Below are positions 57,074 to 64,000 of a stretch of 64,000 bases of DNA, in pieces. Made by a program: the position numbers and the translations under genes. Each line of letters starts with the position of its first letter. Position 1 is the first letter of the stretch. This DNA comes from Helicobacter saguini (GTDB lineage: Bacteria; Campylobacterota; Campylobacteria; Campylobacterales; Helicobacteraceae). Below the pieces are notes generated by a model. It did not search any database, had not been told where the DNA came from, and worked only from the letters and a program-made list of their open reading frames with translations. Location: positions 1 to 64,000 of the forward strand of contig NZ_JRMP02000012.1 in assembly GCF_000762875.2 (NCBI RefSeq), written 5' to 3'.

Positions 57074-57820
57074 TTATATCCCTTTTACGCCTAATTCTAG
57101 CATTACACTATATGAGTTAGCCGCTGGATAAGAATTACCATTTGCTACTTCAGTTTTGTTTAGTCCATAATACCTACCGATAGCTTTTAGATAAAAGGCG
57201 TAATCTTCAGTCATTCTAACATCAAAGCCTATACTTGCTTGGATTCTGTGATTGTAGCCTGTTAGAAATAAATTATCTCCACCGCTAGTAAATTTATACC
57301 CACCTGCAAATATCCATCCATATCGTAAGTTATAATCAATGGCAAAGTTTGAATTAAGTGGCACACGACCATCTAGCTCCACACCTGTGTAAAATAAATC
57401 ACGATTTAGACTACCTTTATTATCAATAACATCCGCACCAATTTGAGCCTTTACAAAAAGTGGAGCATTTTTAGACGCCACATTAAAACCTATGCTAGGG
57501 AGCAATTCATAAGCAATATACCCACTATTTTGTGCAATACCATTCAAAGATGCACCGCTAACATTAAGCATACCACCACCAGCTAATACTTCAGCACTAA
57601 GTGCTAATCTACCATAATATACACTTTGAGCAGATGCTTTAATATAGCCACCATACGCACTACCATTAGCATCATTATTCCCACCAAAACCGCTATAAAT
57701 CCCACCGATACCCACTTCGCCTGTATGGCATCCATTTTTGTAACAAAACGCATTTGCACTAACACTTAAAGCTGAAATTAAAACAACGCTTAAACCAATT
57801 TTTTTTACTATGCTTAACAT
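57074..57820 (-). CDS. Small outer-membrane protein of the peptide-cassette family (copy 3)
   Basis: 248 residues. Signal peptide to SANA, mature start with a Cys pair (FCYKNGCHTGEVGIGG), Gly-rich strands (GGNNDANGSAYGGY), DGRVPLNSNFAIDYNLRYGW, end MLELGVKGI. The best preserved member with copy 1. Its 3' flank carries GCCTTTGCATTGCAAAAAGC (about 57014-57033), a near-palindrome that also follows copy 2. It starts 46 bases after the stop of precursor 2. The near co-occurrence with each peptide gene suggests a linked role: receptor, porin or protective partner. Confidence 0.82.
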   Translation of the reverse strand: MLSIVKKIGLSVVLISALSVSANAFCYKNGCHTGEVGIGGIYSGFGGNNDANGSAYGGYIKASAQSVYYGRLALSAEVLAGGGMLNVSGASLNGIAQNSGYIAYELLPSIGFNVASKNAPLFVKAQIGADVIDNKGSLNRDLFYTGVELDGRVPLNSNFAIDYNLRYGWIFAGGYKFTSGGDNLFLTGYNHRIQASIGFDVRMTEDYAFYLKAIGRYYGLNKTEVANGNSYPAANSYSVMLELGVKGI

Positions 57821-57866
57821 AATACTCTCCTTTTTTTAAATATTTAAAGTTATTGTGGTATAAATC

Positions 57867-58148
57867 TTACCACCAGCCTTCACTCTTACCTAATTTATAA
57901 ATCTCAATCCCTAATGTAATACTACCAAAAATAAACTCAAGCCAAAATTCGCCCCTAGTATCATCTAGCTCTTCATTGCTTAACACAGCCACCTTGCTAG
58001 TATCCACACCATTAAAAAGAAAATCCACATCGGCTTGTTGCACTTGTGCTACATTCGCATTCGTTATTGCATTTGTTTGCACTTTTGCAGATAAGCTACT
58101 TAAGCCCAAAACCGCTACCAACATAATAATATTAATCAACTTTTTCAT
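57867..58148 (-). CDS. Double-glycine-type exported peptide precursor 2
   Basis: 93 residues: Sec signal (MKKLINIIMLVAVLGLSSLSA), leader with QQADVDFLFNGVDTSKVAV and motif LSNEELDDTRGE, then a core of about 26 residues, FWLEFIFGSITLGIEIYKLG... ending GWW. The leader is diverged from the other copies (N-E-E-L-D-D-T-R) but keeps each key position. Starts 12 bases after precursor 3, so they form a tandem pair with the outer-membrane gene behind them. Confidence 0.78.
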   Translation of the reverse strand: MKKLINIIMLVAVLGLSSLSAKVQTNAITNANVAQVQQADVDFLFNGVDTSKVAVLSNEELDDTRGEFWLEFIFGSITLGIEIYKLGKSEGWW

Positions 58149-58160
58149 ACTACACTCCTT

Positions 58161-58433
58161 TTACCAATTAAGACCAGCATTTATGATACCGCCAATTCCT
58201 GCTATTACTAGAAATGCAAGACCCCAAAACTCACCCTTAGTTTCTCCTAGCTCTTGTTCGTTTAACACGGCAACTTTGCTAGTTTCCACATTATCAAACA
58301 AGAAATTTGCATCTGCTTGTTGTATTTTACTTGTGCTAATCTTTGATTCTATAGAATCTACATTAGCTTTAGCGGATAATCCGCTTACACTCAAAACTGA
58401 CGCCAACAATACTGAAGAAATCAACTTTTTCAT
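58161..58433 (-). CDS. Double-glycine-type exported peptide precursor 3
   Basis: 90 residues: Sec signal (MKKLISSVLLASVLSVSGLSAKA), motif-coded spacer (NVDSIESKISTSK), leader QQADANFLFDNVETSKVAV with LNEQELGETKGE, and a 24-residue core (FWGLAFLVIAGIGGIINAG..) rich in Gly and small residues, with GxxxG-type spacing, similar in character to pore-forming class II bacteriocins. Upstream lies the 56-bp palindrome at 58607. It heads a three-gene transcript: two precursors and an outer-membrane protein. Confidence 0.8.
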   Translation of the reverse strand: MKKLISSVLLASVLSVSGLSAKANVDSIESKISTSKIQQADANFLFDNVETSKVAVLNEQELGETKGEFWGLAFLVIAGIGGIINAGLNW

Positions 58434-58606
58434 GATTAATCCTTTTAGAATAAAATTTCACTTAAGTAAGAATACTTAGTGTTACTAAAATAATAATATA
58501 AAATTTATAATTTGTCAATAAAATTACTAAAAAGTTACATATTTTTTACTAAAAATTATATATATGATAACTAAAAAGATATAAAATTATAGAATATAAA
58601 AGTATA

Positions 58607-58662
58607 GAAATGTTAAAGTTATTTTACATTTTGCTCAAAACGTAAACTTTTTTTAACATTTC
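58607..58662. repeat. 56-bp nested palindrome, copy 2
   Basis: Outer arms GAAATGTTAAA and TTTAACATTTC are perfect inverted repeats; inner arms are TTTTACATTTT and AAAACGTAAAC (one mismatch) around a 4-base centre. It lies about 175 bases upstream of precursor 3 and directly downstream of the four-helix gene at 58704. It is 90 percent or more identical to copy 3 by eye over about 100 bases. Confidence 0.7.
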
Positions 58663-58703
58663 TTAAGATAGAATCTAAAATAATAACTAACAAAGCCTAG
58701 ATT

Positions 58704-59072
58704 CTAAGAAAATATAGAATCTAGATTCAATAAATAATAGATTCCATAGCTTATAAGAGAAATTAAAGCTAAGATTAAAAATGCAATAATACCACTAATT
58801 TCCTTTTTAAAGTTATTAAATCTTATAGTTTTAAAAAATAAATAACATATATACACACTAGCAATAAAAAATAAAAATCCCAAACTATATAATAAAAATT
58901 CACTTTTTACACAATAATATAAAACCAATAAAGCAAAAAAAGAAATATGTAAAATGGATAGAGTTATAAACTCAATCTTGCTTAAAGATTTAATCTTAGA
59001 TATAACAAGTCCGTAAATGTTACCAAAGACAAGAAATATAAATAATTTGTAAAAAAATACAATCTTTTCCAT
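58704..59072 (-). CDS. Four-helix membrane protein associated with the peptide cassettes
   Basis: 122 residues and four hydrophobic segments: about 5-25, 34-55, 60-80 and 93-115; end YLLNLDSIFS, which is motif-encoded. It begins 29 bases after the stop of precursor 4 on the same strand. Truncated relatives are left at 26270-26330 and 60996-61196, next to other members of the cassette. Small polytopic proteins paired with hydrophobic peptides are commonly immunity proteins of bacteriocin systems, so this is a reasonable, untested candidate; no family is recognised. Confidence 0.62.
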   Translation of the reverse strand: MEKIVFFYKLFIFLVFGNIYGLVISKIKSLSKIEFITLSILHISFFALLVLYYCVKSEFLLYSLGFLFFIASVYICYLFFKTIRFNNFKKEISGIIAFLILALISLISYGIYYLLNLDSIFS

Positions 59073-59100
59073 TTTTCCACCACAAAACTACATCTAAGAT

Positions 59101-59418
59101 TTAAAATCCCCTTAGGGTATTATACCATAATGCTCCAGAATAAGTATTACTATTTGGTCCGGGTGCATTAAGCATTAGTGCATTAGTAAATAAAGTTGAA
59201 AAAATAAGATAAGGCCACACATTCCCTATGCTTTCCATCATTTCTTGCTCACTTAATATGGCAACTTTACTAGTTTCCACATTATTAAACAAGAAATTTG
59301 CATCGCTTTGCTCTATCTTAGCTGTATTAGATTGCATAGAATCTACATTAGCTTTAGCAGATAATCCGCTTACACTCAAAACTGAAGCCAAAACCACTGA
59401 AGTTGCGATTTTTTTCAT
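59101..59418 (-). CDS. Double-glycine-type exported peptide precursor 4, divergent
   Basis: 105 residues: Sec signal (MKKIATSVVLASVLSVSGLSAKA), leader QSDANFLFNNVETSKVAIL, motif LSEQEMMESIGN (Met for Leu and Asn at -1), and a longer core of about 40 residues: VWPYLIFSTLFTNALML... then a Pro/Asn/Ser/Gly-rich end. It is the only copy not ending its leader in GE. Followed by the four-helix membrane gene after 28 bases, which supports a peptide/partner pair. Confidence 0.72.
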   Translation of the reverse strand: MKKIATSVVLASVLSVSGLSAKANVDSMQSNTAKIEQSDANFLFNNVETSKVAILSEQEMMESIGNVWPYLIFSTLFTNALMLNAPGPNSNTYSGALWYNTLRGF

Positions 59419-59650
59419 AACATTCTCCTTAAAATGAAATTAATACTCACTAAAAATTTTAGTGATATTCACACTATACCACATTTAACCTTAAATCAAC
59501 TTTAAATTTAAGAATAAATCTTATTTATTTATATAAATAATTTAGATTCTCAAAACTTAATTTTTTTAACATTTTGTCAGAGAAATTGAAGCTAGATTCT
59601 AAGAAATTATAGAATCTTGAAAATACGAATTATATAGAATTAATACATCT

Positions 59651-60415
59651 TTAAAATCCTGTCGCGCCTATTTCCAACATCACACTATATGCGTTGGTAG
59701 CTGGATATGAAATATCTACATTGTTTAATGTAGCCACATCCGAAGCCTTTAAAGAATAAAACTTACCGAGCACTTTTACATAATATGACATGTGTTCGCT
59801 TAACTTAGATGAAAAACCTAAGTGAGCGTGTATGCCATAGTTATATCTATTTTCTATAATAGAATTAACACTTGCCCCACCTTTAAATGTATAGCCTTCA
59901 CCCACTATATATGTATATCCACCACCATATAACACATAAGATTGATTACCGCCAATTGGTATTTTACCCTGAATATCCCCACCTAAATGATAAAGAGTCC
60001 TATCAAAACCACTACTTAAAAATTTCTCCACTCTAAGCAATGGACTTATAAAAAGTGGGGCATTATCAGTCAAGATATTTACGCCAAACTTAAGATTACC
60101 CTCTAGATTCAAAAAAGCGGCGTGTGGTTTAAAACGAGATAAAGTATCCCCTTTTAAATCCCTTACCCCACCAGCTATCAAGCCATCTATACTAGCTAAA
60201 AATCTATACGCAAGAATAGATTCATACCCTAAATGCAAATATCCACCATATCCACTAGCACTAGCTTGTGCGTTATCGCCTAGATTTGTATAAATCGCAC
60301 CTATACCGATATATCCATCATGGCAAAGACTACCTATACAAAAAGCATTCGCTGAAGCACTCAAAGTAAGGGCAAGGCTTACTGAAAGAAAAGACTTTTT
60401 TACTAAGGTGTTCAT
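59651..60415 (-). CDS. Small outer-membrane protein of the peptide-cassette family (copy 4, divergent)
   Basis: 254 residues. Signal peptide ending SANA, then FCIGSLCHDGYIGIGAIYTNLGD, with the family's Cys pair and Gly-rich strands, and a C-terminus ending MLEIGATGF. It is less like copies 1-3 through the middle but keeps the same order of strands and the YGYHL/YGGY motifs. It starts 16 bases after the stop of precursor 5 and is thus in its operon. Confidence 0.78.
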   Translation of the reverse strand: MNTLVKKSFLSVSLALTLSASANAFCIGSLCHDGYIGIGAIYTNLGDNAQASASGYGGYLHLGYESILAYRFLASIDGLIAGGVRDLKGDTLSRFKPHAAFLNLEGNLKFGVNILTDNAPLFISPLLRVEKFLSSGFDRTLYHLGGDIQGKIPIGGNQSYVLYGGGYTYIVGEGYTFKGGASVNSIIENRYNYGIHAHLGFSSKLSEHMSYYVKVLGKFYSLKASDVATLNNVDISYPATNAYSVMLEIGATGF

Positions 60416-60431
60416 TCATCCTCCTTATATT

Positions 60432-60728
60432 TTATTTGAGTAAATCACCAAACAAATCGCCCAAATAATTACCTAACTCTTTAGCAGCGGGCTTTAAAAT
60501 CTCTAAAAACAATGTCCCCCAAAATTCACCCTTAGTCTCCGCTAACTCTTGCTCGTTTAATACTGCTACATCGCTTACACTTGCATTATTAAACAAAAAG
60601 TTTGCATCTGCTTGTTGTATTTTACTTGTGCTAATCTTTGATTCTATAGAATCTACATTAGCTTTAGCAGACATTCCACTTAAACCTAAAACTGAAGCCA
60701 AAACTACTGAAGTTACGATTTTTTTCAT
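60432..60728 (-). CDS. Double-glycine-type exported peptide precursor 5
   Basis: 98 residues: Sec signal (MKKIVTSVVLASVLGLSGMSAKA), spacer NVDSIESKISTSK, leader QQADANFLFNNASVSDVAV with LNEQELAETKGE, and a core of about 32 residues (FWGTLFLEILKPAAKELG.. then DLFGDLLK) that looks amphipathic rather than fully hydrophobic. The signal-leader part is almost identical to precursor 3; the cores share little beyond FWG. Upstream it has palindrome copy 3 at 60899, with surrounding sequence like that of precursor 3. Confidence 0.8.
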   Translation of the reverse strand: MKKIVTSVVLASVLGLSGMSAKANVDSIESKISTSKIQQADANFLFNNASVSDVAVLNEQELAETKGEFWGTLFLEILKPAAKELGNYLGDLFGDLLK

Positions 60729-60898
60729 AACATTATCATTTAAAATAAAATTTCACTTAAGTAAATACTTAGTGTTATTGAAATACTAACTTAAAAATTA
60801 CAACTTGTCAATAAAATTAGCAAAATTTTATATTGTTTTATTAAAAATTATATTTATAATAACTAAAAAACTATAAAGTTATATAATCTAAAAGTATA

Positions 60899-60954
60899 GA
60901 AATGTTAAAATTATTTTACATTTTGAGTAAAACGTAAACTTTTTTTAACATTTC
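60899..60954. repeat. 56-bp nested palindrome, copy 3
   Basis: Same structure as copies 1 and 2, centre GAGT. About 170 bases upstream of precursor 5 and just downstream of the four-helix remnant at 60996, the same arrangement as at 58607. The following bases (CTTAAGATAGAATCTAAAAT and onward) are also shared with copy 2. Confidence 0.7.
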
Positions 60955-60995
60955 TTAAGATAGAATCTAAAATAATAACTAACAAAGCCTAGATT

Positions 60996-61196
60996 CTAAG
61001 AAATTATAGAATCTAAATTCAATAAATAATAAACTCCATAGCTTACAAGGGAGATTAGAGCGAGAGTGATTAGTATGATTAAGCCTAAAAGTTCGTTCTT
61101 TGCATTGTTTTTCATCGCTTTAATGGATATGTATATAATCCCTACACCACTTATAAATATAGCAACAATTAAAAGCCAAGATATACTAAATTTTGC
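60996..61196 (-). pseudogene. Truncated four-helix membrane protein gene
   Basis: An open stretch of about 66 codons without a plausible start encodes two helices; its end (LIILITLALISLVSYGVYYLL, then NLDSIIS) aligns with the end of the protein at 58704-59072. A stop codon directly precedes the open part. The 5' half of the gene is missing. It supports duplication of a unit: four-helix gene, palindrome, peptide, outer-membrane gene. Confidence 0.55.
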
Positions 61197-61414
61197 TTAG
61201 ATTCTATATTATGAAGATTCAAAATCTTAGAATCTAAATTGCCAGATTCTAAACCAAAAAAGAAAAAACTAGCCACGCCAAAATAAAGATTTTACTTGCA
61301 AAATCTTTATTTCTAGTCCTTAGACTTTTTTTGGGTAATCATTTACTTTATAATCAAGAGTTATGAGTCATAAAGAATATAGGCAATCATTAAAATTTTT
61401 GGGTTTTCAATATT
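61197..61414. other. Gap with a hairpin downstream of lutC
   Basis: An AAAGATTTT-ACTTGC-AAAATCTTT hairpin followed by ATTT (about 61287-61313) could terminate lutC transcription. A short plus-strand frame (from 61363) is not supported by a Shine-Dalgarno. AGAATCT motifs occur at the left edge. Confidence 0.4.
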
Positions 61415-62533
61415 CTAATAAAGTAGCAAGTATGTCTTGCGGGGTCCGTGAACGCCAAAGACGGTTTGTAGCTCGATGTCGGCGGTGCGCGATGGTCCTG
61501 CTACAAATATAATATTGCTAGGCAAGATGTTTTCTTTTAATGGGTTAGAATCTACATTAGAACCAAGAGTAGAAGCCCTATTAGAATCATTAGAATTAAC
61601 GACAGAACCAAAAGTAGAGCCACCTTTAGAATCATCATTAGAATCTACATTAGAACCAAGAGTAGAAACCCTATTAGAATCATTAGAATTAGTGTTAGAA
61701 TCAAGAGCAGAAGCCCTATTAGAATCTTTAGAATCTACCCCAGCCAAAGCACCAAAAGCAGAGCCACTAGAGCTAGATTCTAAACTAGAAGAAGTAACAC
61801 CAAGAGCCTTAGAATCTAAGCTATTTTTATACGCCAAAGTTTTCTCACTCACGCTAAAGTCGCGTAGTTTGCCACTTTCACGCCCACCACGTTCATAGGC
61901 TTTAATAAGCTCGATTCCAGCAAACATGTGTTCTACCACATTATTTTTATCCAAAAGATAAATGCACGTATTCGTAATTAAAGAAGACAAACGCGGTGCG
62001 TGCGGATTAGCACTTAAGCCTATCACGCCGATATTTGCCACGCCACAGCGCGCCTGCACAATTGATGTATCCACGCCAAAAAACTCCTCACGCCTAGAAT
62101 CAATAATATCCACATAAGGAATAAACTCCGCACCCTTAAACGCGCTAGTATCCGCAGCAATATCAGTGTTATAAAGCACCTTTTTTGCACCCTCTTCGCT
62201 TAAGATTCTATTAATCTCATCGCTTAATTTATCGCGACTCGTTTCAACCACAATGCTTTTATTATTGCTATGATTAATGATAAATTCTTGCAATACGTCA
62301 TGGCTTAACTTCATCGCACCCTTATAATGCGGCTCGTAATTTGGTATATTTGGATTGTAATCAATGGAGCTTTTCAAGCGATTTAGGATAAAATCACGTG
62401 CGTTTTTTTCTTGCCCGCTTAAATCACGCTCTGGGGGGAAATTCTTGCCACTAGATTCTAAAATGCGAGATTCGCTCGCATTAAACTCAGCCCCTTCAGC
62501 CCTTTGCACCGCATTTTCTAAAACATTACTCAT
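61415..62533 (-). CDS. lutC: LutC-like lactate-utilisation protein with a Ser/Asn-rich insertion
   Basis: 372 residues against about 210-240 for LutC. The LUD domain is intact: early FILNRLKSSIDYNPNIP, SIVQARCGVANIGVIGLSA in the middle, and the C-terminal block VAGPSRTADIELQTVFGVHGP. Between them (about residues 240-345) is a low-complexity Ser/Asn/Asp insert with repeated words like DSNRASTLGSNVDSN, encoded by a 93-bp tandem repeat (61545-61740). LutABC oxidises L-lactate to pyruvate. Start overlaps the lutB stop by eight bases. Confidence 0.88.
   Translation of the reverse strand: MSNVLENAVQRAEGAEFNASESRILESSGKNFPPERDLSGQEKNARDFILNRLKSSIDYNPNIPNYEPHYKGAMKLSHDVLQEFIINHSNNKSIVVETSRDKLSDEINRILSEEGAKKVLYNTDIAADTSAFKGAEFIPYVDIIDSRREEFFGVDTSIVQARCGVANIGVIGLSANPHAPRLSSLITNTCIYLLDKNNVVEHMFAGIELIKAYERGGRESGKLRDFSVSEKTLAYKNSLDSKALGVTSSSLESSSSGSAFGALAGVDSKDSNRASALDSNTNSNDSNRVSTLGSNVDSNDDSKGGSTFGSVVNSNDSNRASTLGSNVDSNPLKENILPSNIIFVAGPSRTADIELQTVFGVHGPRKTYLLLY
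61545..61740. repeat. 93-bp in-frame tandem repeat in lutC
   Basis: TTAGAATCTACATTAGAACC begins at 61545 and again at 61638, exactly 93 bases (31 codons) apart, each followed by CCTATTAGAATCATTAGAATT-type sequence; a third, shorter and more diverged unit follows. The AGAATCT heptamer is part of each unit. Copy number could change without breaking the frame. Confidence 0.65.
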
Positions 62534-63989
62534 AAATCACCCCTTGCATTTTTGATACTTGTGAGTGGAAATATCCTTTTATTTCTGGGAATTCCCTATA
62601 TTTTGTCCAATTTTTTAGCCCCGGAATGATGCTATGAAAGAATTTTCCAAGCGGTCCAAAAATGCTTACCATAAGCAGGGCAAATCGCCATTTTTTCGGG
62701 CTTGTCGCCGCCACAGCAAATTGCTGCATTTGGAAAATCTCGCTAGGATTTTTAGTGCTACCATCATTTCCTACGATATTTTTACGCCCTTCACCCACAC
62801 GCTCACTACGCAAATCGCGAATTAGCTCAGCTAATGGAATCTTCACCGGACACATCTCGCTACATCGCCCACATAGTGAGCATAAATCAAGCATCGGCGA
62901 ACATTTATTAATACCATAAATCTGCGGGGTAATCACCTCCCCGATAGGTCCTGGATACGCACTAAGATACGCATGTCCGCCGATTTTATCATACACAGGG
63001 CAGTGATTTAGACATGTCCCACAGCGGATACAGCTCATAGCACGATAATAATGCGGGTCTTTTAGCATATTTGAGCGGTTATTATCAAGTAAAATTATGT
63101 GTGCCTCACGCGGTCCATCCTTTTCTCCAGCCTGACGCGGCGAAGTAATAATATTATTGTAGCAAGTAACAGGCGCACCCGTTGCGGATGGGATAAGCAA
63201 GGCATTCAAAGTCGCAGCGTCCTCAAAAGATTCTATAACCTTTTCAATACCACAAATGGCAACGTGAATATCAGGCGCTGCCGTGCTCATCCGCCCATTT
63301 CCCTCGTTCTCCAAAAGCCAAATCGCGCCCTCATTTGCAATGGCGAAATTCACACCACTTAAGCCCATTCTAAAGGTCTCAAACTCTTTTCGCATATACG
63401 TTCTAGCAATCGCATTTAGCTTTTCAGGCTCACTTTCAAGCGGCGCATTTAGCTTTTCATGGAAAATCTCGCCGATTTGAAAGCGATTTTTATGAATCGC
63501 CGGCGTAACGATATGCACAGGCGCCTCATCTAGTAGCTGGATAATTACCTCGCCTAAGTCCGTCTCTAAGGCTTGCATACCCTTTTCAGCCAAGAAGTGA
63601 TTGAAGTGGATTTCCTCACTTGCCATTGACTTGCCTTTTAGAATCTTAGTGACTTTTTTCTCAAGCATAAGGTTGTAAATGATTTCATTTGCCTCATTTC
63701 CATCCTTTGCCCAGTGAATCTTAAAGCCATTTTTAGTCGCATTTGCCTCAAATCGCTCTAAAAGTTGTGGCAGTTGTCGCAGGTTTTTTTGCTTAATTTC
63801 TTTGCCTTTTTCTCTTAACGCTTCCCAGTCATAAAAGCGTGTGCCAACAAGGTTTTTACGATTATTTTTTAGCGTATCCATTGCGTTTTTTAGATTAACG
63901 CGAAGTTGTTTATCGCTTAGATTGCCATCGATTGCAGTGTGGTATTTTTGCTTTAATTCGCTTAAGCTAGTGGGACTTTCAGCACTCAT
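62526..63989 (-). CDS. lutB: LutB-like iron-sulfur lactate-utilisation protein
   Basis: 487 residues. An N-terminal LUD domain (GTRFYDWEALREKGKEIKQ ... AITNEGAIWLLENEGN region) and, at about 310-380, two ferredoxin-like 4Fe-4S motifs: CIRCGTCLNHCPVY and CSLCGRCSEMCPVKIP. A C-terminal region of about 80 residues is typical. LutB passes electrons in the LutABC lactate oxidase. LutA should be encoded upstream, beyond the right edge of the window. The start (AGGAG before ATG) is clear, at the very edge. Confidence 0.93.
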   Translation of the reverse strand: MSAESPTSLSELKQKYHTAIDGNLSDKQLRVNLKNAMDTLKNNRKNLVGTRFYDWEALREKGKEIKQKNLRQLPQLLERFEANATKNGFKIHWAKDGNEANEIIYNLMLEKKVTKILKGKSMASEEIHFNHFLAEKGMQALETDLGEVIIQLLDEAPVHIVTPAIHKNRFQIGEIFHEKLNAPLESEPEKLNAIARTYMRKEFETFRMGLSGVNFAIANEGAIWLLENEGNGRMSTAAPDIHVAICGIEKVIESFEDAATLNALLIPSATGAPVTCYNNIITSPRQAGEKDGPREAHIILLDNNRSNMLKDPHYYRAMSCIRCGTCLNHCPVYDKIGGHAYLSAYPGPIGEVITPQIYGINKCSPMLDLCSLCGRCSEMCPVKIPLAELIRDLRSERVGEGRKNIVGNDGSTKNPSEIFQMQQFAVAATSPKKWRFALLMVSIFGPLGKFFHSIIPGLKNWTKYREFPEIKGYFHSQVSKMQGVIYE

Positions 63990-64000
63990 TTTAAACTCCT

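Noticed and set aside
56691-60728. Peptides as ordinary short lipoproteins
   Set aside because: No lipobox Cys is present after the signal sequence; the conserved GE/GN motif lies about 65 residues in, which lipoproteins do not need.
61363-61510. Plus-strand ORF starting MSHKEYRQSLKFLGF
   Set aside because: It overlaps the end of lutC on the other strand, has no Shine-Dalgarno and turns into antisense of conserved lutC codons.

Overview
The window looks like a chromosome segment of a Helicobacter-type campylobacterotan, probably an enterohepatic species. The evidence is the low G+C, the hrcA-grpE-dnaK order, the fabZ-lpxA-clpX cluster, a lutBC pair, and two small toxin loci of the AapA/IsoA type known from Helicobacter pylori. 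The species cannot be fixed from sequence alone. The DNA is saturated with the 7-mer AGAATCT and its complement AGATTCT, often as the palindromes AGATTCTATAGAATCT or AGAATCTAGATTCTAT. They fill intergenic gaps and also enter reading frames, where they encode DSK, ESK, DSIESK or ESRFY.

Layout. 1-4300: tail of a type IV secretion cluster (VirB11-, VirB5- and VirB6-like, plus a small membrane protein), facing an operon of three tiny membrane proteins and a lipoprotein; this part is poor in the 7-mer and looks acquired. 4448-6701: two outer-membrane proteins. 6771-10670: hrcA-grpE-dnaK, with a 429-bp inverted-repeat element between grpE and dnaK. 11335-15380: an MFS transporter and gabT-gabD (GABA to succinate). 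15623-24679: mostly uncharacterised genes plus GDP-fucose synthase, a small FAD protein and map. 24698-27550: a decayed peptide/outer-membrane-protein cassette interrupted by a HigBA-type toxin-antitoxin pair. 27924-41158: a DUF285-type secreted protein, a metallo-hydrolase, lhgO, purN, then fabZ / repeat-derived ORF / lpxA / clpX, a Kef-type antiporter and argJ. 41255-51701: the S10-spc ribosomal operon from rpsJ to rplO on the minus strand, invaded by an AapA/IsoA locus (rplR/rplF) and an 873-bp repeat block (rplC/rpsJ). 51943-54523: a ThrE-like half-protein, dppC and hemB. 61415-63989: lutC and lutB.

The most unusual part is 54655-60728. A stand-alone C39-family cysteine peptidase with a signal peptide lies near an outer-membrane beta-barrel and five short exported proteins. 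Each short protein has a Sec signal, a nearly invariant leader ending in a double-glycine-like motif (LNEQELGETKGE, or GN in one copy) and a hydrophobic C-terminal core that differs in every copy. They alternate with a family of small outer-membrane proteins, a four-helix membrane protein and a 56-bp nested palindrome. A degenerate version of the same module lies at 24698-27550. My reading is a system that matures double-glycine peptides in the periplasm rather than at an ABC exporter; the product could be bacteriocin-like or a surface polymer. A second AapA/IsoA locus sits between the peptidase and the barrel gene.

I found no tRNA, rRNA, CRISPR array or complete insertion sequence in the window.
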